Shown: positions 26,363 to 34,888 of the stretch, piece after piece | How the letters are laid out: each line of letters opens with the position of its first letter | Numbering within the stretch: position 1 is the stretch's first letter | Source: an uncultured Chlorobiota bacterium | Lineage (GTDB): Bacteria > Bacteroidota > Bacteroidia > Bacteroidales > JAADGE01 | Direction: 5' to 3' | Assembly: GCA_947311255.1 (NCBI GenBank) | Contig: CAMZKL010000075.1 | Coordinates: 1-39,851 of the forward strand | DNA length: 39,851 nucleotides | Position numbers and translations under genes: made by a program | The notes under the pieces: model-generated | Seen by the model: only the letters and a program-made list of their open reading frames with translations | The model's database searches: none | What the model was told of the DNA's origin: nothing

Positions 26363-27781
26363 ATGAAAAAATTAATAATTTTATCCTTTAGTTTAGTAGT
26401 ATTACTAATTGCAAGTTGTGGAAAAGGCGGTAGCCATGGCGAACTTGTTGGCGTTGGTGATGCAGGCGATTGGTTTGAGCCAAATCCTTACGGAATGGTA
26501 TTTATTCCCGGAGGAAGTTATAATATGGGATTAAATGACCAAGATATAACTTTTGCTCACACATCTCAATCAAAAACAGTTTCTATTGATCCTTTTTGGA
26601 TGGATGAAACAGAAATAACAAATAGTGAATACAAACAATTCGTATATTGGGTTAGAGATTCAATTGCAAAAAGATTATTAGTTGAAAATGATTTTGAAGA
26701 ATTTAAAGCCGAAATTGATCCCGAAACATTAATAATATTAGAGGCAGACGGTTATGATCATGATGACCCAGAAACTTGCATATTAAATTGGGAAAACCCC
26801 GTGGATTACAATAGACCTGATGAAGATTTCCAAACAGCTTTAGCAGACTTATATCTTCCAACTCATGAACGTTTTTACAAACAAAAAGAAATTGATTCTA
26901 GAAAATTAATATTTTCATACGAATGGGTAGATTTAAAACAAGCTGCTGCCGATAATAATAGATATTTTTACGATGAGGATTTCTCTAGTGGGGAATATAA
27001 AGGAACAGTAGTTAACAGTAAAGGAGAAACTGTTCCCGTAAAAGACCGTTCTGCATTTATTATGCAATCTAAAATTAATGTTTATCCTGACACATTAGTC
27101 TGGATGAGAGATTACACATATTCATATAACGAACCTTTTGCAAGAAGATACTTTTGGCATATTGCATATAATAGCTATCCGGTTGTTGGAGTTTCATGGA
27201 AACAAGCATCAGCTTTTTCAATATGGCGTACTGATTTAATGAGAAATTATCAAAAATCTCAAGGTGATCCTGTATGGCAAGAATACAGACTTCCTACAGA
27301 AGCAGAATGGGAATATGCTGCAAGAGGAGGTTTAGATTTATCAAAATATCCTTGGGGCGGAATTTACACAAGAAATGTACATGGCTGTTTTATTGCAAAC
27401 TTCAAACCTCTAAGAGGAAGATATGGAGATGATGGAGCAAACAGAACACTCGAAGTTGGAAGATACTCTCCAAACGAATATCATCTTTTTGATATGGCAG
27501 GAAACGTTGCAGAATGGACAAGTAATGCTTTTGACGAATCAGCATACAGTTATACACATGATTTAAATCCCGATTACAGGTATAACGCAAAATCAGAAGA
27601 TCCCCCTGCATTAAAAAGAAAAGTTATCAGAGGCGGTTCTTGGAAAGACATTGCATTTTATATGCAAGTAGGTCAGAGAGCTTATGAGTATCAAGATAGT
27701 GCAAAATCTTATGTAGGTTTCAGATGTGTTCGTTCTTATATGGGTAATGACGAATACGCATGGGATGCAAGCAATTTCTAA
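26363..27781 (+). CDS. gldK: T9SS/gliding lipoprotein GldK (PorK)
   Basis: Outer-membrane lipoprotein that forms the periplasmic PorK/PorN-type ring with GldN. The lipobox LIASC places the lipidated Cys at 19. The bulk is a formylglycine-generating-enzyme (SUMF1) fold: NPYGMVFIPGGSYNMGLNDQD near residue 46, WMDETEITNSEYKQFV, then RLPTEAEWEYAARGG and the closing RGGSWKD and YVGFRCVRS. In GldK/GldJ the fold is structural, not catalytic. At 472 residues it is in the family range. The immediate gldL-gldM-gldN neighbours identify it as GldK and not GldJ. Confidence 0.95.
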   Translation: MKKLIILSFSLVVLLIASCGKGGSHGELVGVGDAGDWFEPNPYGMVFIPGGSYNMGLNDQDITFAHTSQSKTVSIDPFWMDETEITNSEYKQFVYWVRDSIAKRLLVENDFEEFKAEIDPETLIILEADGYDHDDPETCILNWENPVDYNRPDEDFQTALADLYLPTHERFYKQKEIDSRKLIFSYEWVDLKQAAADNNRYFYDEDFSSGEYKGTVVNSKGETVPVKDRSAFIMQSKINVYPDTLVWMRDYTYSYNEPFARRYFWHIAYNSYPVVGVSWKQASAFSIWRTDLMRNYQKSQGDPVWQEYRLPTEAEWEYAARGGLDLSKYPWGGIYTRNVHGCFIANFKPLRGRYGDDGANRTLEVGRYSPNEYHLFDMAGNVAEWTSNAFDESAYSYTHDLNPDYRYNAKSEDPPALKRKVIRGGSWKDIAFYMQVGQRAYEYQDSAKSYVGFRCVRSYMGNDEYAWDASNF

Positions 27782-27813
27782 ACAAAAAGATTAAATAAAA
27801 TATATTAAAATCT

Positions 27814-27855
27814 AATTAAGGTATTTTTAAAAGATTATTAAAATACCTTAATTTT
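27814..27855 (+). terminator. strong hairpin between gldK and gldL
   Basis: AATTAAGGTATTTT (27814-27827) pairs perfectly with AAAATACCTTAATT (27840-27853) around a short loop, followed by TTATAATTT. The stem is long but AT-rich, and the U-tract is imperfect, so it may attenuate rather than stop transcription. It could also protect the upstream mRNA end. Confidence 0.6.
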
Positions 27856-27898
27856 ATAATTTAAAACGTTCATCACAATTTTAAAGATACTAACATAA

Positions 27899-27906
27899 TA
27901 AATTTG
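27899..27906 (+). promoter_or_regulatory. -7 promoter box upstream of gldL
   Basis: TAAATTTG matches TAnnTTTG exactly and lies 79 nt before the gldL ATG, just past the hairpin. No convincing -33 TTTG is present. With the hairpin it suggests that gldLMN can be transcribed separately from porP-gldK. Confidence 0.45.
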
Positions 27907-27985
27907 TTTGTGAATTTATTAATATTTATCTTTAACAATTATTTATTAATTATTCAATTATTATTAATTCTAAAATTTATTTATT

Positions 27986-28867
27986 ATGGCTAATTTCACG
28001 GAAAGTCACAAATTTAAAGTTTTCATGAAGTACCTTTACGGATGGGGTGCAGCACTTGTTTTAGTTGGTGCATTGTTTAAATTAACTCACTGGCCTGGTG
28101 CTAACGCAATGTTAACAATTGGTCTTATTACCGAGGCTATTATTTTCTTTTTCTCAGCTTTCGAACCTTTACATGAAGAACTTGACTGGACTTTAGTTTA
28201 TCCTCAACTTGCAGGACTTGATGGTTCAATAGATGTGCAAATTGAAAAAGAAAGATTACCTTCAAATACAGACGCATTAGGTAAATTCAATGAAATGATT
28301 GAAAAAGCAGGAGATTCTAACCTTTTTGAAAAATTTGGTTCTGGCATTGAAAGTTTAAACGAAAAAGTAACACAAATGTCTGATGTGTCAGATGCCGCAT
28401 TAGCAACAAACGAATATGCTGAAAACATGAAAGGTGCTGCTGGCGCAGTTAGTACATTAATAGACTCATATAATAAATCTGCAGAGGCTGTTTCATATTC
28501 TGCAGACAGTTTATCAGACTCTTTTAATAGTGCATCAGAGAAAGTTTCTACAGGAGGAAATGAATTTGCTGAGGCATACCAAAGATTAACAGGATCTATG
28601 GATTTAGATTTTTCTTCACTAAAAGAAGGAAACGCTGAATATAATGGACATATAACAAACTTAAACAAAAACCTTTCAGCATTGAACGCTATTTTTGAAT
28701 TACAACTTAACGAAACAGATTTAGACCAAATGATGGCTGATCTTCAAGGTTCTGTTGAACATTCTAAAAAATACAATACTGAAATTACAAAATTAGGACA
28801 AAAATTAGAGGCTCTTAATACTGTTTATGGAAATATGCTTAGTGCAGTAAATGTAAAAATGGACTAA
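27986..28867 (+). CDS. gldL: T9SS motor membrane protein GldL (PorL)
   Basis: Inner-membrane stator-like subunit of the T9SS/gliding motor, which uses proton flow to turn GldM. At 293 residues, two transmembrane helices lie at about 17-34 and 41-58. The joining segment KLTHWPGAN is the family signature. Glu50 lies within the second helix and should be the conserved proton-channel Glu reported for GldL. The cytoplasmic rest begins FEPLHEELDW and continues as a helical domain rich in Ala, Asn, Ser and Glu. It is followed by gldM after 56 nt. Confidence 0.96.
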   Translation: MANFTESHKFKVFMKYLYGWGAALVLVGALFKLTHWPGANAMLTIGLITEAIIFFFSAFEPLHEELDWTLVYPQLAGLDGSIDVQIEKERLPSNTDALGKFNEMIEKAGDSNLFEKFGSGIESLNEKVTQMSDVSDAALATNEYAENMKGAAGAVSTLIDSYNKSAEAVSYSADSLSDSFNSASEKVSTGGNEFAEAYQRLTGSMDLDFSSLKEGNAEYNGHITNLNKNLSALNAIFELQLNETDLDQMMADLQGSVEHSKKYNTEITKLGQKLEALNTVYGNMLSAVNVKMD

Positions 28868-28923
28868 TCCAAAATACATTTATTCTGAATTAATTTATTT
28901 TAATAATTTAAAAAATACAGATT

Positions 28924-30507
28924 ATGGGTCATGGTAATTTATCACCAAGGCAGAAGATGATTAACATCATGTATCTTGTTCTTACGGCATTGTTAGCAAT
29001 GAACGTATCAGCTGAGATATTAAATGCATTTGTCTTGGTGAACGATAGTTTAATAAAAACAGAAGATGGTATAAATGCCAAAAACAGAGATGTTTACAGC
29101 GGATTTGACGGAAAATTCGAAGCAAACAAAAAGAAGGTTGGTCCTTGGAGAGAGAAAGCCTATAAGGTTAAAAAATATTCTGATGGATTAATATCTTATA
29201 TTGACAAACTTCAAGAAAAAATTTTAGTTGATGCCAAAGAAGATTTGGAAGCATACAAAAAAAACGGAACGTCTATTATTAAAAATAAGAAAGACAGAGA
29301 ATCTCCGCTATATACAATGTTAGAAGATAAATCTGAGGGTAAAGCACGTGCACTTATACTAAAAGATAAAATTGGAGATTTTAAAAAGAATATAGAATCA
29401 GTATTTAATGATGTTCCTGAAAAAGATAGAGGAACAGTTATCAAAGTTATGAAAGATAATTTGAATACAGATGATATAAAAAGTCAAGATGGTGATATGA
29501 AAAAATGGGAGCATGTAAATTTTGAACATCTGCCTTTGGTTGCTGTTATTACAATGCTTACAAAACTAAAAACAGACATCATAAACACAGAATCAGAAGC
29601 AATTAACAATTTATACGGACAAGTTGATGCAAAATCTTATAAATTTACAGATTTGAATGCAATTATAAAACCCGATAAAAGTTATCTTTTATCAGGAGAA
29701 AAATATAGAGCCGAAATATTTGTAGGAGCATCTGATACTACTCTTAAACCTGAGATTATATTGAGTGGAGGAAAAAAAATTGAACGTTTTGAAGACGGTA
29801 AAGGTATATACGAAGTAACTGCGGGAGGATATGGTATGCACACATTAAAAGGAATTATTTTAGTAAACAAACCAGGTTCAACTGAAAAAGATACTTTTGA
29901 TTTCTCGGAAGATTATCAAGTTGCAGCTCCTAGTGTAAGTGTTTCTCCTACTAAAATGAATGTATTTTATATAGGTGTTGATAATCCTGTTGAAATAACA
30001 GCAGCTGGTACGCCAGCAGATAAAGTATCTGCGTCTATGACAAGTGGAACAATTCGAAAAAATGGAGGTTCTAAATATACAGTAAAAGTTTCTAGAGTTG
30101 GAAAAACCAAAGTAAATGTTAGTGCAAATGGCAAACATCTTGGAACAAAAGAATTTAGAGTAAAATCACTTCCAAGCCCTATTACAACAATAGGAAGAGC
30201 TGGTACTGATTATTATAAAGGAGGAAGAATTCCAAAATCTACTCTTTTAGCTTTAAGTGGTATAAATGCTACAATGGAGAATTTTGACTTTGCTTTAAAC
30301 TATCGAATTACTGAATTTACAGTTGTTTGTACAATTGGAGGATTTGATAAAGTTGCTAAATCAACCAGTCGTAAGTTTACGCCTAAACAAAAGAGCATAA
30401 TTAGGCAAGCGAAAAAGAAAACTCGTGTAATTCTTGAGAGAGTAAAAGCTAGAGGACCTGATGGAAAAAACAGAAAAATTGGTGATTTAGTTCTTAAACT
30501 TAAATAA
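28924..30507 (+). CDS. gldM: T9SS motor protein GldM (PorM)
   Basis: Single-span inner-membrane protein whose dimer reaches through the periplasm and transmits motion from GldL to the GldK/GldN ring. At 527 residues, the start GHGNLSPRQKMINIMYLVLTALLAMNVSAEILNAF is the strongest GldM signature. Arg9 precedes the transmembrane helix (about 13-32) and matches the Arg known to pair with the GldL glutamate. A helical first domain (about 40-220) and beta-rich later domains (about 225-527) fit the four-domain rod seen in GldM/PorM structures. Confidence 0.96.
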   Translation: MGHGNLSPRQKMINIMYLVLTALLAMNVSAEILNAFVLVNDSLIKTEDGINAKNRDVYSGFDGKFEANKKKVGPWREKAYKVKKYSDGLISYIDKLQEKILVDAKEDLEAYKKNGTSIIKNKKDRESPLYTMLEDKSEGKARALILKDKIGDFKKNIESVFNDVPEKDRGTVIKVMKDNLNTDDIKSQDGDMKKWEHVNFEHLPLVAVITMLTKLKTDIINTESEAINNLYGQVDAKSYKFTDLNAIIKPDKSYLLSGEKYRAEIFVGASDTTLKPEIILSGGKKIERFEDGKGIYEVTAGGYGMHTLKGIILVNKPGSTEKDTFDFSEDYQVAAPSVSVSPTKMNVFYIGVDNPVEITAAGTPADKVSASMTSGTIRKNGGSKYTVKVSRVGKTKVNVSANGKHLGTKEFRVKSLPSPITTIGRAGTDYYKGGRIPKSTLLALSGINATMENFDFALNYRITEFTVVCTIGGFDKVAKSTSRKFTPKQKSIIRQAKKKTRVILERVKARGPDGKNRKIGDLVLKLK

Positions 30508-30633
30508 AGTTTAAAAATAGTTATATCATATTAAAAATATATTACTAAAATTTGCGTTTAAGTTATGAGAATCAGAAATAAGCAGTTTTTGGCTGTTATT
30601 TCTGACCATAATAAAATAATAAATATCAAAAAC

Positions 30634-31476
30634 ATGAAAAAATTATTGTATTCACTTATTGGATTATTTGTTTTCATAGCATTTACATCAAATGTTAAAG
30701 CTCAAGTTGATGGGATATACGAAAAACATATCTCAGAAAAGAGAAAACCTATCCCATACCAGTTTGTAAGAGAAGCTGATGTAATGTGGTCAAAAGTTAT
30801 TACTAGAATGGTAAATCTTACTGAAAAAAGAAACTTATCTTTATATTTCCCAACAGTAGAATTAGACGATAGAAAAAGTTTAATCCAACTAATGATGTGG
30901 GGAATTAAAAATAAAAGTTTAACTCCATTTTCTTCAGATGAATTTTCAAGTCAACTAACTTTAAATGATATTGACGAACTTTTTGGTGCTGGAATCGATA
31001 CCATTTGGGACTATGATGAGGAATCAGGTGAAGAAACTGAAAGAATTTCAAAACAAAAAGCTGATTACAGCCAAATAAAAAAACTTTTAGTAAAAGAAAG
31101 ATGGTTTTTTGATAAGCAGCGGTCTGTTATGGAAGCTAGAATTATAGGACTTTGTCCTATTAGAGTTTATTCAAGAGACGATGGAGATTTAGAAAGTCAA
31201 GAAGTGAGTATGAGAGATATGTTCTGGATTTACTTCCCAGAAGCACGTAATATTTTTGCAAGTCAAGTAATATATAACAACAGAAACGAATCTCAAGAAA
31301 TGACTTTTGACGATTACTTTGTCAAAAGAATGTTTGAAGGATATATCTTTAAAGAATCAAATGTTTATGACAATCGTTTAATTCAAGAATACACTTCTGG
31401 TTTAGATGTTTTGTTAGAATCAGAAAGAATTAAAGGTGAAATTTTTGGACTTGAACATGATCTTTGGGAATTCTAA
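30634..31476 (+). CDS. gldN: T9SS/gliding protein GldN (PorN)
   Basis: Periplasmic partner of GldK in the outer-membrane-associated ring. I start at the ATG at 30634, which gives a clean signal peptide (MKKLLYSLIGLFVFIAF, cleavage near VKAQ) and a 280-residue protein. The upstream ATG at 30565 would put a charged extension before the signal. The family segments are IPYQFVREADVMWSKVITRMV, FFDKQRSVMEARIIGLCPIR and FWIYFPEARNIFASQ. It is the last gene of the cluster and is followed at once by a strong terminator. Confidence 0.95.
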   Translation: MKKLLYSLIGLFVFIAFTSNVKAQVDGIYEKHISEKRKPIPYQFVREADVMWSKVITRMVNLTEKRNLSLYFPTVELDDRKSLIQLMMWGIKNKSLTPFSSDEFSSQLTLNDIDELFGAGIDTIWDYDEESGEETERISKQKADYSQIKKLLVKERWFFDKQRSVMEARIIGLCPIRVYSRDDGDLESQEVSMRDMFWIYFPEARNIFASQVIYNNRNESQEMTFDDYFVKRMFEGYIFKESNVYDNRLIQEYTSGLDVLLESERIKGEIFGLEHDLWEF

Positions 31477-31500
31477 AAATATAGAATTAATAATAATATA

Positions 31501-31531
31501 ATGCCTCGAAAATTTCGAGGCATTTTTTTTC
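31501..31531 (+). terminator. strong intrinsic terminator after gldN
   Basis: Perfect 11-bp stem ATGCCTCGAAA/TTTCGAGGCAT (31501-31511 with 31513-31523) followed by eight T. The stem is GC-richer than anything nearby and lies 25 nt after the gldN stop, marking the end of the T9SS cluster. Confidence 0.93.
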
Positions 31532-31593
31532 ATTTATATATTAAGGAATATAATAGTTGATAAAAATCATATTAATAAATTAAAAAAAACGAG

Positions 31594-31601
31594 TAAATTT
31601 G
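31594..31601 (+). promoter_or_regulatory. -7 promoter box for mutA
   Basis: TAAATTTG, an exact TAnnTTTG match, 16 nt before the ATG at 31618 and followed by C as in many Bacteroidota promoters. No clear -33 TTTG is found at the right distance. Confidence 0.55.
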
Positions 31602-31617
31602 CAAAAAAATAAAATCA

Positions 31618-33462
31618 ATGAAAGAAAATAAACTTTTTTCTAATTTCAATCCTACTACTGTTAAGGAATGGGAAACGAAAATTAAAGAAGACCTTAAAGG
31701 TGCAGATTATAACAAAAGGCTAATTACTAAAACAATTGATGGCATCGATATAAAACCTTATTATGTTATTGAGGAAATTGCAAATATAGAATTATCAAAT
31801 ACACAACCAGGAGAGTTTCCATATATAAGAGGAAATACAACAGCACTAAAGAAACACAGAATTAGACAGAATATATTTGTAAATGACTACTCTAAAGCTA
31901 ACAAAAAAGCAAAAAATATTATTTCAAAGGGTATTACATCTATCGGTTTTGTATTATCCCATAAAGAAAGTGTACAAGAAATAGATTTTTTAAATCTTTT
32001 ATCAGAAATTAATATATCTGAGATAGAAACAAATTTTATCTCTGGAAAGAACTCCGAGATAATTCTAAAATACTTACTTAAATATATTACGGATAACAAA
32101 ATTAAAGCAGAAACTGTAAGAGGTTCACTTGATTTTGACCCATTAGGACACAAAACAATATATGGAAAATGTTACAATAAACAAAATTGCAATTTCTCAA
32201 ATTCTTTAGAAATACTTTATAAATTAACAGAAAATAAACTGGAAAACTTTAGAATATTTTCGGTTAACTGTCAAAACTTTAAAAATGCAGGGTCTTCTTC
32301 TGTTCAAGAAATAGCCTATGGTTTGTCAATTGCCAATGATTATTTAGTAAACGCAAGTGAGTTAAATATTCCTATCGAAAAATTTGCAAATAAAATACAG
32401 TTTTCATTTGGGATTGGTTCCAACTATTTTATTGAAATTGCAAAAATTAGAGCTGCAAGATTACTCTGGGCAAAAATTATTGAAGCCTATCAAATAGACT
32501 CTAAATATATTGGAAAAATGTATGTTCATTCCGAAACTTGTACTTGGAATAAAACAATTTATGATTCTTATGTAAATATTCTACGAACCACAACAGAAGC
32601 AATGTCTGCCATTTTAGGAGGTACAGATTCTTTATTAGTTAAACCCTTTAATTCTTCATTTGAGAAAGAAAATGATTTCTCTGAACGAATTGCAAGAAAT
32701 ACTCAAATCATATTAAATGAAGAGGCTTATTTTGACAAAGTCATTGACCCTTCCGGAGGAGCATATTATATTGAAAGCCTAACAAACTCTATTGCAGAGC
32801 ATTCTTGGAATTTATTTTTAGAAATTGAAAAAGAAGGAGGCTATAATATTGCTTTCGACAAAGGTATTATTAAGGAAAGAATAGAAGAAACTGCAAATAA
32901 AAGAAATATTAATATTGCTCTAAAAAAAGAAATATTATTAGGAACAAATCAATATCCTAATAGAAACGAGTCTATCAAAATATCAAAAAAGGAAACAAAA
33001 TCTGTCCATCCAAAAGCACTAAGATTGTACAGGGCATCAGAAGCCTTTGAAGATTTAAGGCAAAAAACAGAAAGAGCCTCTAATGTACCAAAAGTATTTT
33101 TATTTCCGATAGGAAATATTACAATGCGAAAAGCTAGATCGGCATTTGCTGCTAATTTTTTTAGTTGTGCAGGATTTAAAATAATTGACAATACTGCTTT
33201 CAATAGTATTGAAGATGGTATAAAAATCTGTAAAGACTCAAATGCTGAAATAACAGTCATTTGCAGTTCTGATCAAGAATATATACAGTTTGCTCCTGAA
33301 ATTTTTAAACATTTAAAAACTCAATCTATTATCGTAATTGCAGGTAATCCCAAAAACAGCATAGATAATCTCAAAGAAATAGGAATAGAACATTTTATAA
33401 GTATAAAATCTAACATTCTTGAAACTTTGGAAAATTTTCAAGAAAAGTTAGGCTTGTCTTAG
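31618..33462 (+). CDS. mutA: methylmalonyl-CoA mutase small (beta) subunit
   Basis: Non-catalytic partner of the B12-dependent mutase that interconverts succinyl-CoA and methylmalonyl-CoA in propionate metabolism. At 614 residues, the N-terminus FNPTTVKEWETKIKEDLKGAD and the TIM-barrel part (NAGSSSVQEIAYGLSIANDYL, DPSGGAYYIE) are typical of the small subunit. The C-terminal flavodoxin-like domain (from about 490, VFLFPIGNITMRKARSAFAANFF) lacks the B12-ligating DxHxxG motif, as expected for MutA. The large subunit gene mutB, usually next in line, is absent: a terminator and a convergent gene follow. The catalytic subunit must be elsewhere for this protein to function. Confidence 0.92.
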   Translation: MKENKLFSNFNPTTVKEWETKIKEDLKGADYNKRLITKTIDGIDIKPYYVIEEIANIELSNTQPGEFPYIRGNTTALKKHRIRQNIFVNDYSKANKKAKNIISKGITSIGFVLSHKESVQEIDFLNLLSEINISEIETNFISGKNSEIILKYLLKYITDNKIKAETVRGSLDFDPLGHKTIYGKCYNKQNCNFSNSLEILYKLTENKLENFRIFSVNCQNFKNAGSSSVQEIAYGLSIANDYLVNASELNIPIEKFANKIQFSFGIGSNYFIEIAKIRAARLLWAKIIEAYQIDSKYIGKMYVHSETCTWNKTIYDSYVNILRTTTEAMSAILGGTDSLLVKPFNSSFEKENDFSERIARNTQIILNEEAYFDKVIDPSGGAYYIESLTNSIAEHSWNLFLEIEKEGGYNIAFDKGIIKERIEETANKRNINIALKKEILLGTNQYPNRNESIKISKKETKSVHPKALRLYRASEAFEDLRQKTERASNVPKVFLFPIGNITMRKARSAFAANFFSCAGFKIIDNTAFNSIEDGIKICKDSNAEITVICSSDQEYIQFAPEIFKHLKTQSIIVIAGNPKNSIDNLKEIGIEHFISIKSNILETLENFQEKLGLS

Positions 33463-33483
33463 TATTTTTTAAAATCTCATATT

Positions 33484-33522
33484 AAAAAAACGGAGTGTAG
33501 AAATATAATACTCCGTTTTTTT
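33484..33522. terminator. bidirectional terminator between mutA and the PSP1 gene
   Basis: AAAAAAACGGAGT (33484-33496) and ACTCCGTTTTTTT (33510-33522) form a 13-bp perfect stem with A- and T-runs on both sides. It lies between convergent genes and can serve both. Confidence 0.92.
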
Positions 33523-33542
33523 ATGAATACTTATAATAAAAA

Positions 33543-34751
33543 TTAACTTTTACCTTTATTATATTCATTATTTTTATTTTTTTGTTGGGTAGAACTATGT
33601 TTTTTTGTTGGTTGATTCTTTAAATTTGGTCTTTTCTTATAATTTCGTCTCTTCTTATTTCTACGTTTACCAGTTTTCTTTTTATCAAAACGTGTTATGC
33701 TATCTTGTCCAACTAAATCATTATATTCAGGAGTAACTTTTGCAAAAAAATCTTCATTTTTTAGAGTCTCAACTTTCTTTCCTTTTTTATTTAATTCAAT
33801 AACTTCAATTGCTCTTTCAACAGAAATTGCAGTAACGTTTTCAGCACTTGTTTTACTAAATGAATACCAAATAAGTTGTTTTAAAACATCAATTTTCATA
33901 AAAAAAGCAGTTCCAGCGTCTGTTTCAAGACTTCTTCGAGAAGGAAATTTTTTAATAGCTTCGGTATAACTTTCTTTTTCAAAATTTAAGCAACATTTCA
34001 GCTTACTACACTGTCCAGCAAGTTTTTGAGGATTCATAGACAGTTGCTGTTCTCTTGCAGTATCAGTGGAAACAGAAACAAAATTAGACATCCAAGAAGA
34101 GCAACAAAGCTCTCTTCCACAAGAACCAATTCCTCCAATTCTCCCTGCCTCCTGTCTTGCACCAATTTGTCGCATCTCAATACGTATCTTAAACTCATCC
34201 GCCAAAATTCTTATTAACTCCCTAAAATCTACACGTTTATCCGCAATATAATAAAAAATAGCCTTTGTTCCATCTCCTTGAAACTCAACATCTCCTATTT
34301 TCATATTTAGATTTAACCTTTTAGAAATTTTTCGAGTTTCAAGCATTATTTTATCCTCGCGAGACGTTGCATTCTCCCACTTTTCAATATCTGTACCTTT
34401 AACTTTTCTATAAACTATTTTAAGTTTTTCGTCAAAAGGAACACCTTTGCGTTTCATTTGTTCCTTAACTAATTCTCCGGTTAAAGATACTGTCCCAATA
34501 TCATGCCCTGGGGAAGCCTCAACAGCGACCATATCTCCTTCTGTGATACTTAATTTATTAACATTTTTATAGAAAGCTTTTCTAGTGTTTTTAAAACGTA
34601 TTTCTACTACATCCGGAGTATTAGATGTTTCAGGATAATTCCTAAAATCATTAAAAACGTTTAACTTATTGCAACTATGGGGATTACACTTCCCACCGTC
34701 TTTTATGGATTGCGATGCACAACCTCTTAATGTATAATCTTCTGTTTTCAT
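33543..34751 (-). CDS. ricT: PSP1-domain protein (RicT/YaaT-like), probable iron-sulfur
   Basis: A 402-residue member of the PSP1 family. Its Bacillus relative RicT (YaaT) is part of a [4Fe-4S]-containing complex affecting RNA processing and sporulation signalling. The core is at about 48-270: DMVAVEASPGHDIGTVSLTG, then ARQEAGRIGGIGSCGRELCC and QCSKLKCCLNFE. This supplies cysteines C211, C216, C217, C248, C253 and C254 as likely cluster ligands. Three more Cys (C11, C22, C27) are near the N-terminus. A very basic tail (about 350-402, rich in Lys, Arg and Asn) suggests nucleic-acid contact. The RicA and RicF partners are not seen here. It lies downstream of holB, a pairing also common in Firmicutes. 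Confidence 0.88.
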   Translation of the reverse strand: MKTEDYTLRGCASQSIKDGGKCNPHSCNKLNVFNDFRNYPETSNTPDVVEIRFKNTRKAFYKNVNKLSITEGDMVAVEASPGHDIGTVSLTGELVKEQMKRKGVPFDEKLKIVYRKVKGTDIEKWENATSREDKIMLETRKISKRLNLNMKIGDVEFQGDGTKAIFYYIADKRVDFRELIRILADEFKIRIEMRQIGARQEAGRIGGIGSCGRELCCSSWMSNFVSVSTDTAREQQLSMNPQKLAGQCSKLKCCLNFEKESYTEAIKKFPSRRSLETDAGTAFFMKIDVLKQLIWYSFSKTSAENVTAISVERAIEVIELNKKGKKVETLKNEDFFAKVTPEYNDLVGQDSITRFDKKKTGKRRNKKRRNYKKRPNLKNQPTKKHSSTQQKNKNNEYNKGKS

Positions 34752-34756
34752 CTCTA

Positions 34757-34773
34757 TTGCTGTTAAACAGCAA
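34757..34773 (-). promoter_or_regulatory. perfect palindrome just before the PSP1 start codon
   Basis: TTGCTGTTAAACAGCAA has 8-bp perfect arms and a 1-nt centre, and ends 5 nt before the ATG at 34751. In the mRNA it would fold beside the start codon. In DNA it looks like a dimeric repressor site. The rest of the 137-nt gap to holB is AT-rich without features. Confidence 0.5.
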
Positions 34774-34888
34774 AGAAGGTATTTGCTCCTATCGGAATTA
34801 TTTATTTAATATGTGTTAAATATTTTATTATATATTGAATAAATAAATTATATATTTTTTATTATTTTTATTCGGAACAACCAACTTT

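Noticed and set aside
26363-27781. GldK read as an active formylglycine-generating enzyme
   Set aside because: The lipobox, gene neighbours and GldK-type sequence indicate the structural T9SS protein. No sulfatase gene is nearby.
28204-28668. 154-codon minus-strand frame inside gldL
   Set aside because: It mirrors the Ser/Ala/Glu-rich GldL helical region; no family signature and no promoter.
30565-30633. Longer start of GldN
   Set aside because: It would place 23 mostly polar residues before a clear signal peptide that begins with the ATG at 30634.
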